Assembly: GCA_003952965.2 (NCBI GenBank)
Contig: CM025854.1
Span: forward strand, 6,752,663-6,816,662
Direction: 5' to 3'
From: Morella rubra
Taxonomy: Eukaryota; Streptophyta; Magnoliopsida; Fagales; Myricaceae
Length of the DNA stretch: 64,000 nucleotides
Shown here: piece after piece, positions 36,129-47,640 of the stretch
Layout of the letters: each line of letters begins with the position of its first letter
Numbering within the stretch: the stretch's first letter is position 1
The notes under the pieces: generated by a model
Told to the model about the DNA's origin: nothing
The model's input: only the letters and a program-made list of their open reading frames with translations
Database searches by the model: none
Position numbers and translations under genes: made by a program

Positions 36129-37013
36129 CTTTAAAAAAAACAAACAAACAACAAAGCTTACAAAGACATGCAATATGACTTTCATCTATTTGTGAAAAGG
36201 TAGTTGGTCCTATCCCATTTAAGATTATATGCTCTGTATTGCATTGCAAATGACTAATGTTATCCTTCACCTCATTAGAAATTTCGACAGCATCTCCTTA
36301 TAGTTCTCCAAGTATACGCATTGTACTAAATCGTTGTGAATTATTGATTATCATCTAGATTCACAACGAGTTCGTACCGATATACCCAGAGAACAAAAAG
36401 GAGATCCTACCGAAATTTCTAAATCACGAGACAAAAGATAACATCAGTCCATTGCATGCAATACAAAGCATATAATCTCAAACTATCCAAACTTGGACAA
36501 TTCAAGAATTAATGTACGACATTCTTGGTGCATGTCGTACAGTAATTCCCAAACGGGTCTAAGGCTAATATGTATACATGCATAGCGTACATCAAGTTAT
36601 ACAAAATCATATCAAACAGAAAGCCTTTCTCTTATGCATGCATACATCATTATGAATATCTACAAAAGTGTCACAATAACAACTCCACAACCCAACTCAA
36701 CAAAAGTTTCACATCAATAACAGTCACCCTAGTAGCTGTAGATTAAACTCACAAAAAATTCCTTAAACTCACATCAATACCTTCACACAACATAAATCCC
36801 AACTTCCTTCACAACATAAATCCCAACCAACAACAAACCAAATATCATTCTCAAAAACCAAAATCTACCTTATAGTTGCTTTCCCCTTTGTTTGCCCGAA
36901 CTCAAACCAACAAACACAACTTAGAAAAATGGGTATAGGCGTTTAAAGATGATATTTTTAATTTAATGAGAAGAAAATGTAAAGAAATGAAGGAATGGAC
37001 TGAAATAACTTAC
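36129..37013 (-). other. Probable leader intron of TNP2, element 1
   Basis: On the minus strand a donor-like CTG/GTAAGTT lies at 37013, and a pyrimidine-rich stretch ending AAAG lies at about 36129, just before the ATG at 36127. An 885-nt leader intron is inferred, and it contains the structured segment at 36206-36570. Splice sites are read by eye only. Confidence 0.45.
36206..36570 (-). promoter_or_regulatory. Structured leader segment upstream of TNP2, element 1
   Basis: On the minus strand, in order: AGCCTTAG word (about 36566), short hairpin 36548-36506 (stem GTACGACAT / ATGTCGTAC plus GAATTA / TAATTC), the box TTGAATTGTCCA + 4 nt + TGGATAGTTTGAG (36505-36477), a long fold-back 36477-36223 (255 bp, arms near 115 nt, loop near 36344), then GGGATAGGACC (36216-36206). 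The TNP2 ATG is about 80 nt further on. The same order occurs in elements 2 and 3. Confidence 0.8.
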
Positions 37014-37159
37014 CAGATGCAAGCAAAAATGAGTATGACAGTAGAAATGAAAACACCCAGCTGATGCTCTCTGATTTCCTCTGCTCACCGTCGTCTTCTT
37101 TGTTGTAGGTGAAGTGGATCGCAGGAATGTTCTAATTCCCATGAGGCAAAGTTCTTTTT

Positions 37160-37370
37160 TTTTTATTGGCGGCAATCTCGTTTGAACGGTTAGTATACAC
37201 CGTTCGAACGTTGTTTCCCTTAAGTAAAACTGTGCGTCAAGAAACGTTCGCTCCAACATAAATATTCGTTTGAACGTGCATGAAGATGTTCGACCACACT
37301 ATCTCGTTCGCACGGAATTGAAAAAGATATGTTCGAACGGATGTATCATGTTCGAACGACTATTGTAACC
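37160..37370. repeat. Element 1 internal GTTCGAAC cluster
   Basis: CGTTCGAACG at 37201, GTTCGAAC at 37331 and 37349, plus near copies (CGTTTGAACG). It lies between the accessory gene and TNP2, upstream of the putative TNP2 leader, a position repeated in elements 2 and 3. It could bind the TNPA-like protein and control TNP2 expression (inference). Confidence 0.75.
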
Positions 37371-37696
37371 ATATAAAATGACAGCATTAATTTACTTATC
37401 TTAAACTAATTATAATAAACTAATAAATTCTAATAAATTTATTTTAAGTTGCGTATCTTAAACTAGGTTAATGTATCAAAATATATATAGTAAATGTATC
37501 AAAATATCTTTACAATCTAATTCATCACAATAATATAATAGGCATCAATACATAATATCCCAAAATGTGATCATAATATTCCAAAGTCTCAACACATAGT
37601 CATAATAAAAACATTAAAAAAAACCACAAAATACTTAAAACATAATAGACTGATCAAGTGTCACTGTGTCTCACAAAATATAAATATAGTAGATGA

Positions 37697-38724
37697 TCAA
37701 GTGTCTCGCTCATTCCTTAGTTCACGGATCTCCTCCTTAATCTTGTCAAATCGCTCATCCATCCGCACCGTAATCTCCTCCAACAGCATGTTCATCCATG
37801 GAGGACGCTCGACCTGGCTCGAAGAGCTCTGACCAACCTCATAAGTGGATGATCTACCTCGTCGTGTGGGAAGGCTACGAGGAGGCGGTCCGCCATCCAT
37901 GGCGTCCTCATCTGCATCGACATCCCCAGCAACATGTGCTCCACCCTGAGCAAGATGAGTTGCACTGCGGCTGAACGTACTACGACATATTGGCCCAATT
38001 GGAGTTCGTATCTTCTCATCAGGCAAAATAGGAACACCAGCAGCTACCAACATGCGCGAGATCAGCAAGCCATGTGGGAGACCATCTCGCTCGGATGTAT
38101 ATCGTGCATCTCGAAGAATCTGCTGAACAATAAGTGCTGGGAGATCAATCGGAATCCGACGCGCAACCATAACGAGAAGCAATCCGCACTCGAAACTGAG
38201 CTCGGACCGGACATGTTTCTGCGCCACGTCCCAAACGATAATAAGATGAAGCATTCGAAGAATCCTATCATATCACGATGGCATATCATTGTAGATGGCA
38301 CAATCATATCTGCACCCGTCACTTCCTTCCACACTTCTTCCGATGTCATGTCAAAAGAGGGCCAATAGTCGGGTATGCCGGCACTGGGGTCTCAGTATTC
38401 CAATAAACTGAGCAATGATATTAGCGGATAGTGTGAAAAAGACTCCTTTCACTTGGATAGTCAGCTCCTCGACATTAGCATCCATAGTGAGAACTTGTGC
38501 ATAGAAGTCACGCACAAGATCAACGTATACATCACCGTAGATTCGAGAACTGAGCCCATCCCCTCTCTTCAAAGTTAGACTGTATACCTTCATACCCTCA
38601 AGCGAACAACACGCTCAATAACAACCGGTCTCTTGTAAATTAACGCTTGATGCTGAGCTAGAGACAATGACACTCTAGTTTGAGTCCCTTGCGAAGATGA
38701 GGATGCACGTCTTCTTGGTGCCAT
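37697..38724 (-). pseudogene. Accessory 'putative plant transposon protein' gene, element 1
   Basis: The ATG at 38724 opens MAPRRRASSSSQGTQTRV...KRPVVIERVVRL, then a frameshift. The conserved domain continues with YVDLVRDFYAQV and VKGVFFTLSANIIAQF (about 38540-38410), LHLIIVWDVAQKHVRSELSFECGLLLVMV (about 38250-38170) and LPHGLLISRMLVAAGVPI (about 38080-38030). The C-terminal part is charged, with MDERFDKIKEEIRELRNE predicted to form a coiled coil, ending at 37697. I recall this family as a plant transposon protein domain (Transposase_32) without known function. It sits first in the transcription order of all three CACTA elements. Confidence 0.85.
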
Positions 38725-39519
38725 TTTCAAAGCTGCAAAAGAATTCAAGCTAAAGTTAATTCTTATATATTCAAAACTAAGTAATTAAAATTATAATGAT
38801 ACCTTCTATCTTACAATATCTTACTAATCATTAAGAACAATATATGAAATAAATATGAAACAACGTAAACTATTTGTACCTATATATTCAATGATTTGTA
38901 CTTATGGAAATTCTTTTATCTATTGAATTTTCAACAACTTGAGCCAGAATACAAAAGTATATATCAAACATATAAAGCAAATATACTATTAACAAAATCA
39001 GCCTAAAAATCAACCAAGATCAATATGGAAAAGCAATTAGAGAAATATGAAAAATAATAGTATTCCAAAAGACTACCAGATTAGCCTAAAAATCAACCAA
39101 GATCAACCTCCACACATTGTTAACATCAATCCAAGCAGCACTTATTTTCAACTATTATTTCATTATTATGTTATTCCTGATTAACATAGAACATAATAGT
39201 ATTCCGGCATTCCTTCATCAATATATCTTCTATCTTACAATACACAAACAACGAATAAGACTAAATAAGAGGGAAGAAAGACTAACGAATAGAGATTTCC
39301 TTTAAAGTAACATCTTCAAATGAATGTTCATGAGAAACAAAGACTACCGAACAAAACAAAACAATGAACCAAGTAGCAAAACAATGAATGAAGGAATAAA
39401 ACTAACAAACTAACAATAAAATCAATGACGTGCAAAGTAGGTGCAGTTTTTAAAAACCAGTTTGCTGGACGAAATGGAGTTTAACTGCCTTTGTATCGAC
39501 TATATTGTGCTATTCTTCT
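38725..39519. other. Leader region of the accessory gene; no coding seen
   Basis: AT-rich sequence upstream (minus strand) of the accessory gene. Probably 5' leader and intron. Contains AACCAAGATCAA repeated at about 39010 and 39100. Confidence 0.45.
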
Positions 39520-40721
39520 CTGTTCGAACAAAGAGGTGCAGTTTTTAAAAACCAGAATGGTTCGGGAGGTAGACGACGGTTGACGTTCGTTCGAACGACA
39601 TAGGTCCGTTCGAACAGCTGTTGGACAGGTGCCACAAATCAGTGGGTCCACTCTTAACACTTGGCTAAATCCAACGAACCATGTTTGAACGAAAGTATAG
39701 CCTTCGAACAATGTCAGGCGCTGCAGGCAACGTCCTCACACACCACTGAATTAAAAGCAGCCAAGTGTCAACAATTGTTCAGCCATTTCGTTCGAACGCT
39801 TGCAGATTACAGGCTTCGATGAGACGTTGCCTGCGATGCCTCACTCACCACCCAATCAAAGTCTGGCATGTAGCAACATCCATTTGAACGGCGAGGTACG
39901 TTCGAACGGTTATGGGCGTTACAGGCTTCAACGAGATGTTGCCTGCGATGCCTCACTCAGCTCCCAATTGAAGTGTGGCATGTGGCAAACGCCGTTCGAA
40001 CGGATGTTACCGTTCGAACAGCTGCAGGCGTTACAGGCATCGAAAAGACGTTGCCTGCGACGCCTCACTCAACAACCAATTAAACTCACGCGTCAGTCAG
40101 ACCTTGTTCGAACATAATGTGGTGTTCGAACACTGTAACAGAAACAACGCTACCAACCAATTATAACTAGACATCTGCCACCTGTCGTTCGAACAGTCAC
40201 TACCGTTCGACTGGGTTACGTTCGCACACTCTACGCTTGCTCGAACGAACGTGTACCAAGTTTTTGCGATGACGACATGTCGTCGCAGATCTTTATATTC
40301 AGCGACGATGTAAAGATGTCGTTGCTAAGAAACCCCGTTCGATCGAAAGTACGTGTCCGATCAAAATTTTTAATTTTGCGACGACACTTTTTCGTCACGG
40401 AAAAACTCTAACCAATTAACAACTAAATTATTTGCAACGGATTTGGGTAATCGTCGCTGAAATTACGTTCGAACGGTTTTGTATTGTTCGAACAGGTTTC
40501 GTACAATTTTTTATTATTTGAATGGCTGTTGCAGCCGTGCGAACTAGATACGCCTTTCGAACGGTGTTTTTGGCGACGACATTTTCTCTTCGTTGCGGAA
40601 AATAACTCGTGTTCCTAGTTAGCGACGAAAACTCAATTTGGTCGCTGAAAAGTTATTTTCAGTGACAAACAGTGTTTCGCCACTGATACTTTCGTCACTG
40701 AAAGTAAAATCTGTTGTAGTG
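39520..40721. repeat. Element 1 5'-subterminal GTTCGAAC repeats
   Basis: More than a dozen GTTCGAAC or one-base variants, often within CGTTCGAACG, from 39589 to 40560. The terminal 300 bp switches to GACGACA / GTCGCTGA / GTGACGAAA words. Compatible with binding sites for the element's TNPA-like protein. Confidence 0.85.
39786..40096. repeat. Three tandem ~113-bp repeats in element 1
   Basis: Each unit contains TTACAGGC, ACGTTGCCTGCGA and GCCTCACTCA, with the TTACAGG word at about 39806, 39919 and 40031. Each carries one or two GTTCGAAC palindromes, so the array multiplies those sites. Confidence 0.9.
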
Positions 40722-41361
40722 CTGAGGGTATGACCTCGAGCGTTATATATACATAGAGCATCATGAAATTTTCTTCATAATCAACTAATTAAAAGAAAAT
40801 GATTAAATATTAAGAGCCTTATATGTGAGACATGAACTTTGTTTCTTTTTGAATATCCTAGTCCATTCTTTCGTTGTTGTACCATGTTAACATCATACCG
40901 TGTGAGCAGCGGTGAAATCAGTATTAAAATCAAAGGGTGGCAAATTTTAAAGGCGAAATGACAAAAAGGTAATAATTTATGACAACAGATATTGTAAACT
41001 TGTTCGTCTTCCATTATATATATATCATACTGCATGCCGACATATTTGGCCGGGCGCAGATCTGGAATACTAAACGTGCGTTATGAGTTTTAAATTCATT
41101 CATGCTATACTTGCGTGGATCTCCAACAAATTTAGCGGCACATGTATGATATTGGTGTAAGCAACCAGCGTGTACTATATGTTGTATTCTAATATTAATT
41201 AAATACAGTACTGCAATGACTTCTCTGTATGTTGTAGCGATTAGGAGAGCAACTTATATAAACTAAACGAATTATTAATCTACCATTTAACCCCTTTCTT
41301 CTCATGATCTGGCTATGTTCAAATGTTACATAACATGCATTACAATTATCAAGATGCAAAA
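40722..41361. repeat. Tandem duplication copy A, part right of the CACTA
   Basis: Begins with the right CTG target duplication and matches 42351-42945 of copy B. No coding sequence recognised. Confidence 0.88.
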
Positions 41362-41455
41362 TGTACAAATATTAGTAGTTGAAAGTTGAAATGTAACGAA
41401 ATTAATAGTTTGACGGTAAAAAGTGTCAAAGCTCTAATAGTTATGCAAAAATGTG

Positions 41456-41498
<43 letters not shown>

Positions 41499-41803
41499 GT
41501 GTGTGTCATTTTGAGTCAATTGTACCACCATGACATATATTGGACATTGATGCTTACCATATATCCATGACTTATACAACAAGCATATATAAGATCTCGT
41601 CGGGATATGTGTTTTAAATATTTCCGTAATCTTGGAGACTATGATCTCCACCAGAACCTTGAAAAATGTAAAAGTCTTTCCCGAGTTATTCGGAAAACAA
41701 CTGAAGTGATCAGAGATCAATGACATGATTTGCATTAAATTTATGCTTCTCGATCTAGCTAGTAAATAAATAAATTATATAAATTAATATTAAGGCAACA
41801 TGT
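41362..41803. other. No gene; TA/TATG microsatellite
   Basis: Spacer between the two duplication copies. A TA repeat running into TATG and GT repeats lies at about 41460-41506. Confidence 0.6.
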
Positions 41804-42945
41804 TGTTTGGTAGTTACTGTACTCATTAGACTTCTTTCATTTCCTTTATTGACTATATTTGGTTGTTTGTCTATTTTTCTTAAAGACAGGACCTGGTGTG
41901 TCTATTCATATTGTTTTGTCCGGTTCACTTTTCAATGGTCGTGTGCATTGTTCAAGGTCCGATGACTTTCAAATTCTGTTTTTCAAACACAAGATTTTAG
42001 ATATTCTTCATCTTGTGTTTGAGAGAAGTAATGATATATAATATCATAATCAATCTATAAAATTTGATATGATATTATCATGACATTGAAGATTTAGTTT
42101 TATTGTGAGATATTATCAAGATCTCAAAGGTTCAAGTTTTAAAAATGTAGTGTTATGTATCCATTTTGTCCCTAGGTTTTGATCCCTTTTAACAAAAAAT
42201 TGAGAGAAAATCAACCCTCGAAAACACTAAACAAGCGAGATTAATTGTCAAATGCCCTGTGTAATCTTCTTTGAGACACGATATGTTTCTTATCCTTTCC
42301 GTTTCCACACAAATTCTGAAGGACTAGGCCCCGCGGCTGCCTGAGGTCATTATCTGAGGGGAGGCATGACCTCGAGCGTTATATATTCACAGAGCATCAT
42401 GTGAAATTTTCTTCATCATCAACGTCTAATTAAAGAAAATGGTTAAATATTAAGAGCCTTGTGATGTGAGACATTAACTTTGTTTCTTTTTGAATATCCT
42501 ATTCCATTGTTTCGTTGTTGTACCATGTTAACCTCGTACCATGCATGTTAGACAAATAGTTTTTGTCCCTAGAAGCATACAGAAAAAGTAATAACAGATA
42601 TTGTAAACTTGTACGTCTTCTATTATATATATCATACTGCATGCCGACATATATGGCCGGGCGCAGATCTGAATACTAAACGTGCGTTATGAGTTTTAAA
42701 TTCATTCATGCTACACTTGCGTGGATCTCCAACAAATTTAGCGGCACATGATGTTGTTGTATTCTAATATTAATGAACTACAGTACTGCAATGGCCTCTG
42801 ATCAGTATGTGGCAGCGATTAGGAGAGCAACTTAATTATATAAACTAAACGAATTATTAATCTAGCATTTAACCCCTTTCTTTCTCATGATCTGGCTATG
42901 CTCAAATATTACATAACATGCATTACAATTATCACGACGCAAAAT
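41804..42945. repeat. Tandem duplication copy B with empty CACTA site
   Basis: 1142 bp matching copy A on both sides of the CACTA element, but with a single CTG at the insertion point (about 42355, TTATCTGAGGGG). It lacks the ~1136 bp seen at 28891-30026. It ends 20 bp before CACTA element 2. Confidence 0.9.
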
Positions 42946-43200
42946 TAATACTGGAGGCTTATAACACTACTAGAATTTTGGGATTTTGTGACGAAACTTT
43001 TAGTGACAAACTGCATTTCGTCACTAAAAGGCCTCTATTAGTGACAAAATGCTATTTTCGTCACTAAAAATGGACTTTTCATGATGAAAATATTTTTCAT
43101 CAGCAAAGCTCTTATGTAAAATTTCGTCACTAAAAGTCAATTTTTTTTTATGAAAATTTTTGTCACAAAGTGATCGATCGGTAGGGCTGTGCAAAAATAC

Positions 43201-44522
43201 TTTTCATACTCGAGCTTTTGTTTAACATAACATGCATTTTTTTTGTGAAATCGAGTTTGGGTTTAGTAGTACATTCGGGGGTAATTAGTGACTACGTGAG
43301 ATTAATTAGTACTTGATGTATTAAATTCAAAACCTTGATTAGGACATGATTAAGTGAGATTTGGAGTTCGTATGTAACTGAGTTTTTGTTCAGGATGTTG
43401 AGGAGCACGTATTGGATCAATTTAATTTTTTAAGCTAGTAGGACGGGTTTTTCTCAAAACCGAACCACATGATTTTTATTCTACTAATATGTCGGGAGTT
43501 CATCCACGAGTTTTTGGTTCAATTTTGGAGACTTTTTATTTTTTGGAAGCTAGTAGGTCGATTTATGGAATTATGGATAGAGACGAATTGTGAATAGAGA
43601 TAAATTATGGATAGGGATGACTTGTGGATAGAGGTGAATTGTGGATAGAGATGACTTGTGGATAGAGATGACACATAAGAAGCACGACGAATCAAGCCCA
43701 GAAGCATGACGAATCAAGGCTAGAAAGCATGACCAAAAAGGCTAAACCTAGAGAAGCACGAAGTGTCGAACTGTAGGAGTTTCGGCGGTGACTCGCCATA
43801 GCTACCTTGCCTTGTGCTGCTGTAGATTGCTAGTGTCGACATGAGGTGAATTTAGCCTTTTGAGTCACCACGTCTAGTTGGACACATGTCGCAATGTGAC
43901 GAACTAAACTTGCCTATAAATAGGGGATCCAACCATTTACACTTACACCAACTCTTTTGATATTTGTGAGTTAAACTTGAGATTAGAAGTGAAGTGAAGT
44001 AGAAGGAAGAAGGAAGAAATCGCTTAGAGAAGTTTAGCGAAGATCAAGCTCGATTAGAGGTAAAGTTTAGTTGGTTATCTTTGATTTCGATTCAAAAGTT
44101 TTCAAGATGATTTTGTGTGAATCTCTTGTATTTCTTATTCTAGCATCTCTTGATGTTATTAGCGCTTTTCATATTCATAGTGTTCTTCATGTTCTTGATG
44201 AAGAACAAGCTTGTCATTTCGAAAAAGTATCATTTTCAAAGTTCAATTCGTTTTCAAGTTGTTTTTCAACTTTGATCCATTTCTTTTCAAAATTTCTTCC
44301 AAAAGTTGTTTTTCAAAGCTTGAACATATTTCTTTCCTTTTGATTTCAATACTTTTTATGTCAAAATTGGTATTTTCTACATGTGATTAAGCCGGTTTTA
44401 ACCGAGAAATAAAAGTGTTGTTTTTTCCTTCACAACACTTTCCTTTGAGAAATGTTTTATAATGTCCTGATGATAGAAATGAGTTAAGGTGTTGCATATC
44501 ATAAATGAGATGTATGGGTGTT
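43201..44522 (+). repeat. Truncated Gypsy LTR inside the hAT element
   Basis: Matches the first part of the solo LTR at 2357-4793 from CATACTCGAGC onward, including TATA box TATAAATA (43915-43922), and breaks off at GAGATGTATGGGTGTTG near 44522. The first bases (TTTTCAT for TGTCAT) are degraded. No target duplication remains. Confidence 0.85.
43566..43672 (+). repeat. Tandem repeat of ~18-bp units in the LTR copy
   Basis: Units close to GAATTGTGGATAGAGAT or GACTTGTGGATAGAGAT are repeated about six times. The array is absent from the other LTR copies in the window, so it arose in this copy. Confidence 0.85.
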
Positions 44523-45401
44523 GTTCTGTGACTATTGTTTTACTCCCTTGTCTTCTATTCTAATTTATGTTAATTGTTCTGTGACTATTGCTTTATATGT
44601 TAATTGTTTAGTTTCTTTTTACACTTAGGCTACGAAAAAGGACAGCTTCACAAGTTTGCAGTGGAACTCAATAACCTCACTGCCCTCAAGTAAATTTTTA
44701 ATGTTGTTTTGTTCATTATTAATTTATTATTAGATTATAAAATACTGTGTTGCTTGCTGTTGTTAATTTATTAAGCTATTGTAGATATTGTGTGAACTAT
44801 GACGACTGACGTGTGTTGCTGTTGGAGTGTTGGTTGTTGCCTTGCTTGTTCATCTTTGCTCAGGCCAGTGTATATTGTAGTCTTTTATAAATTATTAAAG
44901 ACTAATTATATGGAGATTGGAGGTCAGGCTTCCTGAATTGGTTTATTGGGTTTTGTTGTGTTGGAGATTGGAGATTGATTTGATTTGGCTATGTAAACTC
45001 TATAGAGAAGAGCTGAAAAATATATGCTTGCTTACTTTGCCTGCTATCTTTGCTTGCTTGTCGTTGCATGACTTTGCTCGCTGTGTCATTCTTGAAATAT
45101 TCACTTCAAGGTCTTTGGATGAGATATTTCAGTATATGTGCTGAGAACATACTCTATAAAGCAATATGAACTACCTGAATGTATTTGTGCTTTAGGAAAA
45201 TACAATGCAATTTGTTACAAAGTTTTGCTGATTTATTGAATTATAACTTAATGATTCCAGTCTTTAGGTGATTTCTTTACAATAAGTGTTGAATTAGTTG
45301 CTGAAAAATATGTTTATATTTACTAATTTGTTGCTGATTAATGATTTGGTTTGAATTAATTGTTTATCAAATTTGATAAATTGGGTTGTATAATTTAACA
45401 A
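44523..45401. other. hAT 5' non-coding region
   Basis: Upstream of the hAT transposase. Contains the direct repeat GTTCTGTGACTATTG (44523 and about 44576). Weak open frames only. Confidence 0.5.
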
Positions 45402-47640
45402 ATGGAACAAATAAACTTTGATAATTTGGGCATCCCTACTAGTGGTACTCCTAAAATAATGGTATCCTTGAAATAGGTAGTACCCCTACTTTGGGTGCTG
45501 GATCTTTCCATAATCAGGATACTCCTATGTCTCCTGTTATTGAGATTGATGCAGAGGGAAGGGGCCTTCTGCTACTCAACCAACTCGTGGTGGGCGACCA
45601 CCATTGCCTAGAAGGCAGTCTAATAGATCTAAGGCATGGGATCATTTCACAAGAGAACCGATTGGTGGTGGTAAAATCCTGAAGTGTACATGTAACTATT
45701 ATGGGCAGAGTTTAATTGTCACTCCAAATTACAAGGCACTTCATCTTTGCTCAATCATCTAGATAGTTGTTCTAAGTATCTTTATATCAGGGAAAGATAG
45801 ACAAGAGGCAATCTCATTTAAGCTTTGAGTGTAAGAATAGTGAGGAGAGTAAATATATTACATTGGCCAAGTGTAGTGAGAAAAAAATTAGGGCAGCCCT
45901 TGCTAGGATGGTTGCAGTAGATGAATTGCCCTTCTTGATTGTAGAAGGTCTTGGGTTTAAGGAATTTGTGAAGACTCTTGAGCCTAGGTTTCCCATCCCC
46001 TCTCGCTATGCTGTGATGAGGGATGTTACGAAGCTCCTCTTAAGGGAGAAAGAGGAGTTGAAGATTATGTTTTTGACTTCAGGGTAGAGGATTTGTTTAA
46101 CCACTGATACGTTGACTTCGATCCAAAATATCAACTACATGTGAGTTACTGGACATTTCATTGATAGTAGTTGGAAGATGTACAAAAGAATCCTATCATT
46201 TCGTAAGATTCAAGATCACAAAGGGGCAACGATTCGGAGGGAATTAGAGGAGTGTATGCTTGAATGGGAAATCTCTAATTTTTTTACTATCACTATTGAC
46301 AATGCTACTGCCAATGATAGTGCCATTGATTGGTTGAAGAAAAGAACCTTGACCAGTGATCAAACTATTTGTGGCCATGATTTCATTCATATGAGGTGTA
46401 GTGCACACATCTTAAATCTAATTGTCAATGAGGGGTTGAAAGAACTTAAAGAGTCTGTCATTAAAGTTCGGAACCTAATAAAGTATATGATGCCTTTTCC
46501 TGCTAGGTTAGGAAAATTTAAAACTTGTGTGGAGAAGAAAAGAATCCAGTGTGGTTTATCTCCGTGCCTTGATGTTCCAACTAGATGGAACTCCACTTAC
46601 TTCATTTTGAATGTTGCTGAAAAATATCAAAAAGCCTTTGAGCTGTTACAGGAGGATGATGGGCATATATATAATTATTTGAATGAGAATGGACCAAGGT
46701 AGGAGAGGATTGGGAGCTCCTGATGATGATGATTGGGAAAGAATTAGAACTTTTGTGAGATTTTTCTAAATTTTCTATGATATTACGATGAGCCTCTCTA
46801 GTTCAATGTATGCCACTTCTAATTTACATTTTCAACAAGTCTCTTACATTCATACTCACTTGATGACATATTGTGATAGTCATGATGATTTGTTGAGTGC
46901 CATGGCTTTTAGAATGAAGGTGAAGTATGAAAAATATTGAAGGGGGGGTGTTGTAAAGATCAATAGGCTCTTGTTTGTGGCTGCTATCCTTGATCCACGT
47001 TACAAGATTGTCACCCTAGAATTTTTGTTCAAGAAGGTTATAGGTGTTGAGGAAGGGGAAAAATTTATTGGGATCTTGAAAGTGGATGTTGAGCGGTTGT
47101 AAAGGCACTTCAATGATGGGTTATCTTCATTGGCCGTAGGACGGGTAGTGAAACTAGTGATGACTATGACTATGACTCTCAAAGTAGTGGCAGCACAATG
47201 GGGAGCCAAAGGGGGAGTTCGAATCCATTGTGTATCTTGCAAGAATTCCATCAACTTGGTGTAAAGGCACTTCAGGAATTTGTTAGATTGCAAGAGAGAG
47301 TTGGAACGTTATTACTTGGAGGATGTGGAGTCTCCTAGCTCAGTGTTTGATATTTTAACTTGGTGGAAGGTTAACTCCACCAAATTTCCAGTTATTGCTC
47401 GAATTGCACGAGATGTGATAGTTATTCTCATCACTACCGTTGCTTTTGAGTCAGCATTCAACAATGGAGGGTGCATTCTGGATTCCTATCGGAGCTCATT
47501 GGCTCCAAAAACAGTTGAGGCTCTCATATGTGCTCAGAATTAGCTAAGGTAAACACCCATTAGTCCTACTCAACGTGTCTTGGATGCGGTTGAGGACTTT
47601 GAGAGCTTTAGACTGGACTCATGTAATAATGTTCTCTGAA
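45402..47640 (+). pseudogene. hAT transposase (BED finger, RNase H-like, hATC), decayed
   Basis: The ATG at 45402 gives MEQINFDNLGIPTSG with a stop at residue 25. The BED zinc finger is at about 45628-45760 (RSKAWDHFTREPIGGG then CTCNYYGQ). The RNase H-like core includes LPFLIVEGLGFKEFV (about 45925-45970), FHRF/ITIDNATANDSAIDWLKKR (about 46285-46340), MRCSAHILNLIVNEGLKEL (46393-46450) and LDVPTRWNSTYFILNVAEKYQ (46570-46630). The hATC region is at 47360-47545 (FDILTWWKVNSTKFPVIARIARDV, SYRSSLAPKTVEALICAQN). The longest intact stretch is 174 residues. Frameshifts and stops separate the pieces. It would have mobilised the hAT element enclosing it. Confidence 0.93.

Larger units (their letters stand above)
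30191..40721 (-). mobile_element. Complete CACTA (En/Spm) transposon, element 1
   Basis: 10,531 bp with termini CACTACAACA...TGTTGTAGTG and a perfect 3-bp target duplication CTG (30188-30190 and 40722-40724). The duplicated locus at 41804-42945 retains the uninterrupted site. Genes are on the minus strand, so the 5' end is at 40721. Order: palindrome-rich 5' end with three ~113-bp tandem repeats, accessory gene (38724-37697), second palindrome cluster, structured leader, TNP2 (36127-32513), TNPA-like gene (32484-30950), palindromes, 3' end. All genes have disabling changes. Confidence 0.95.
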
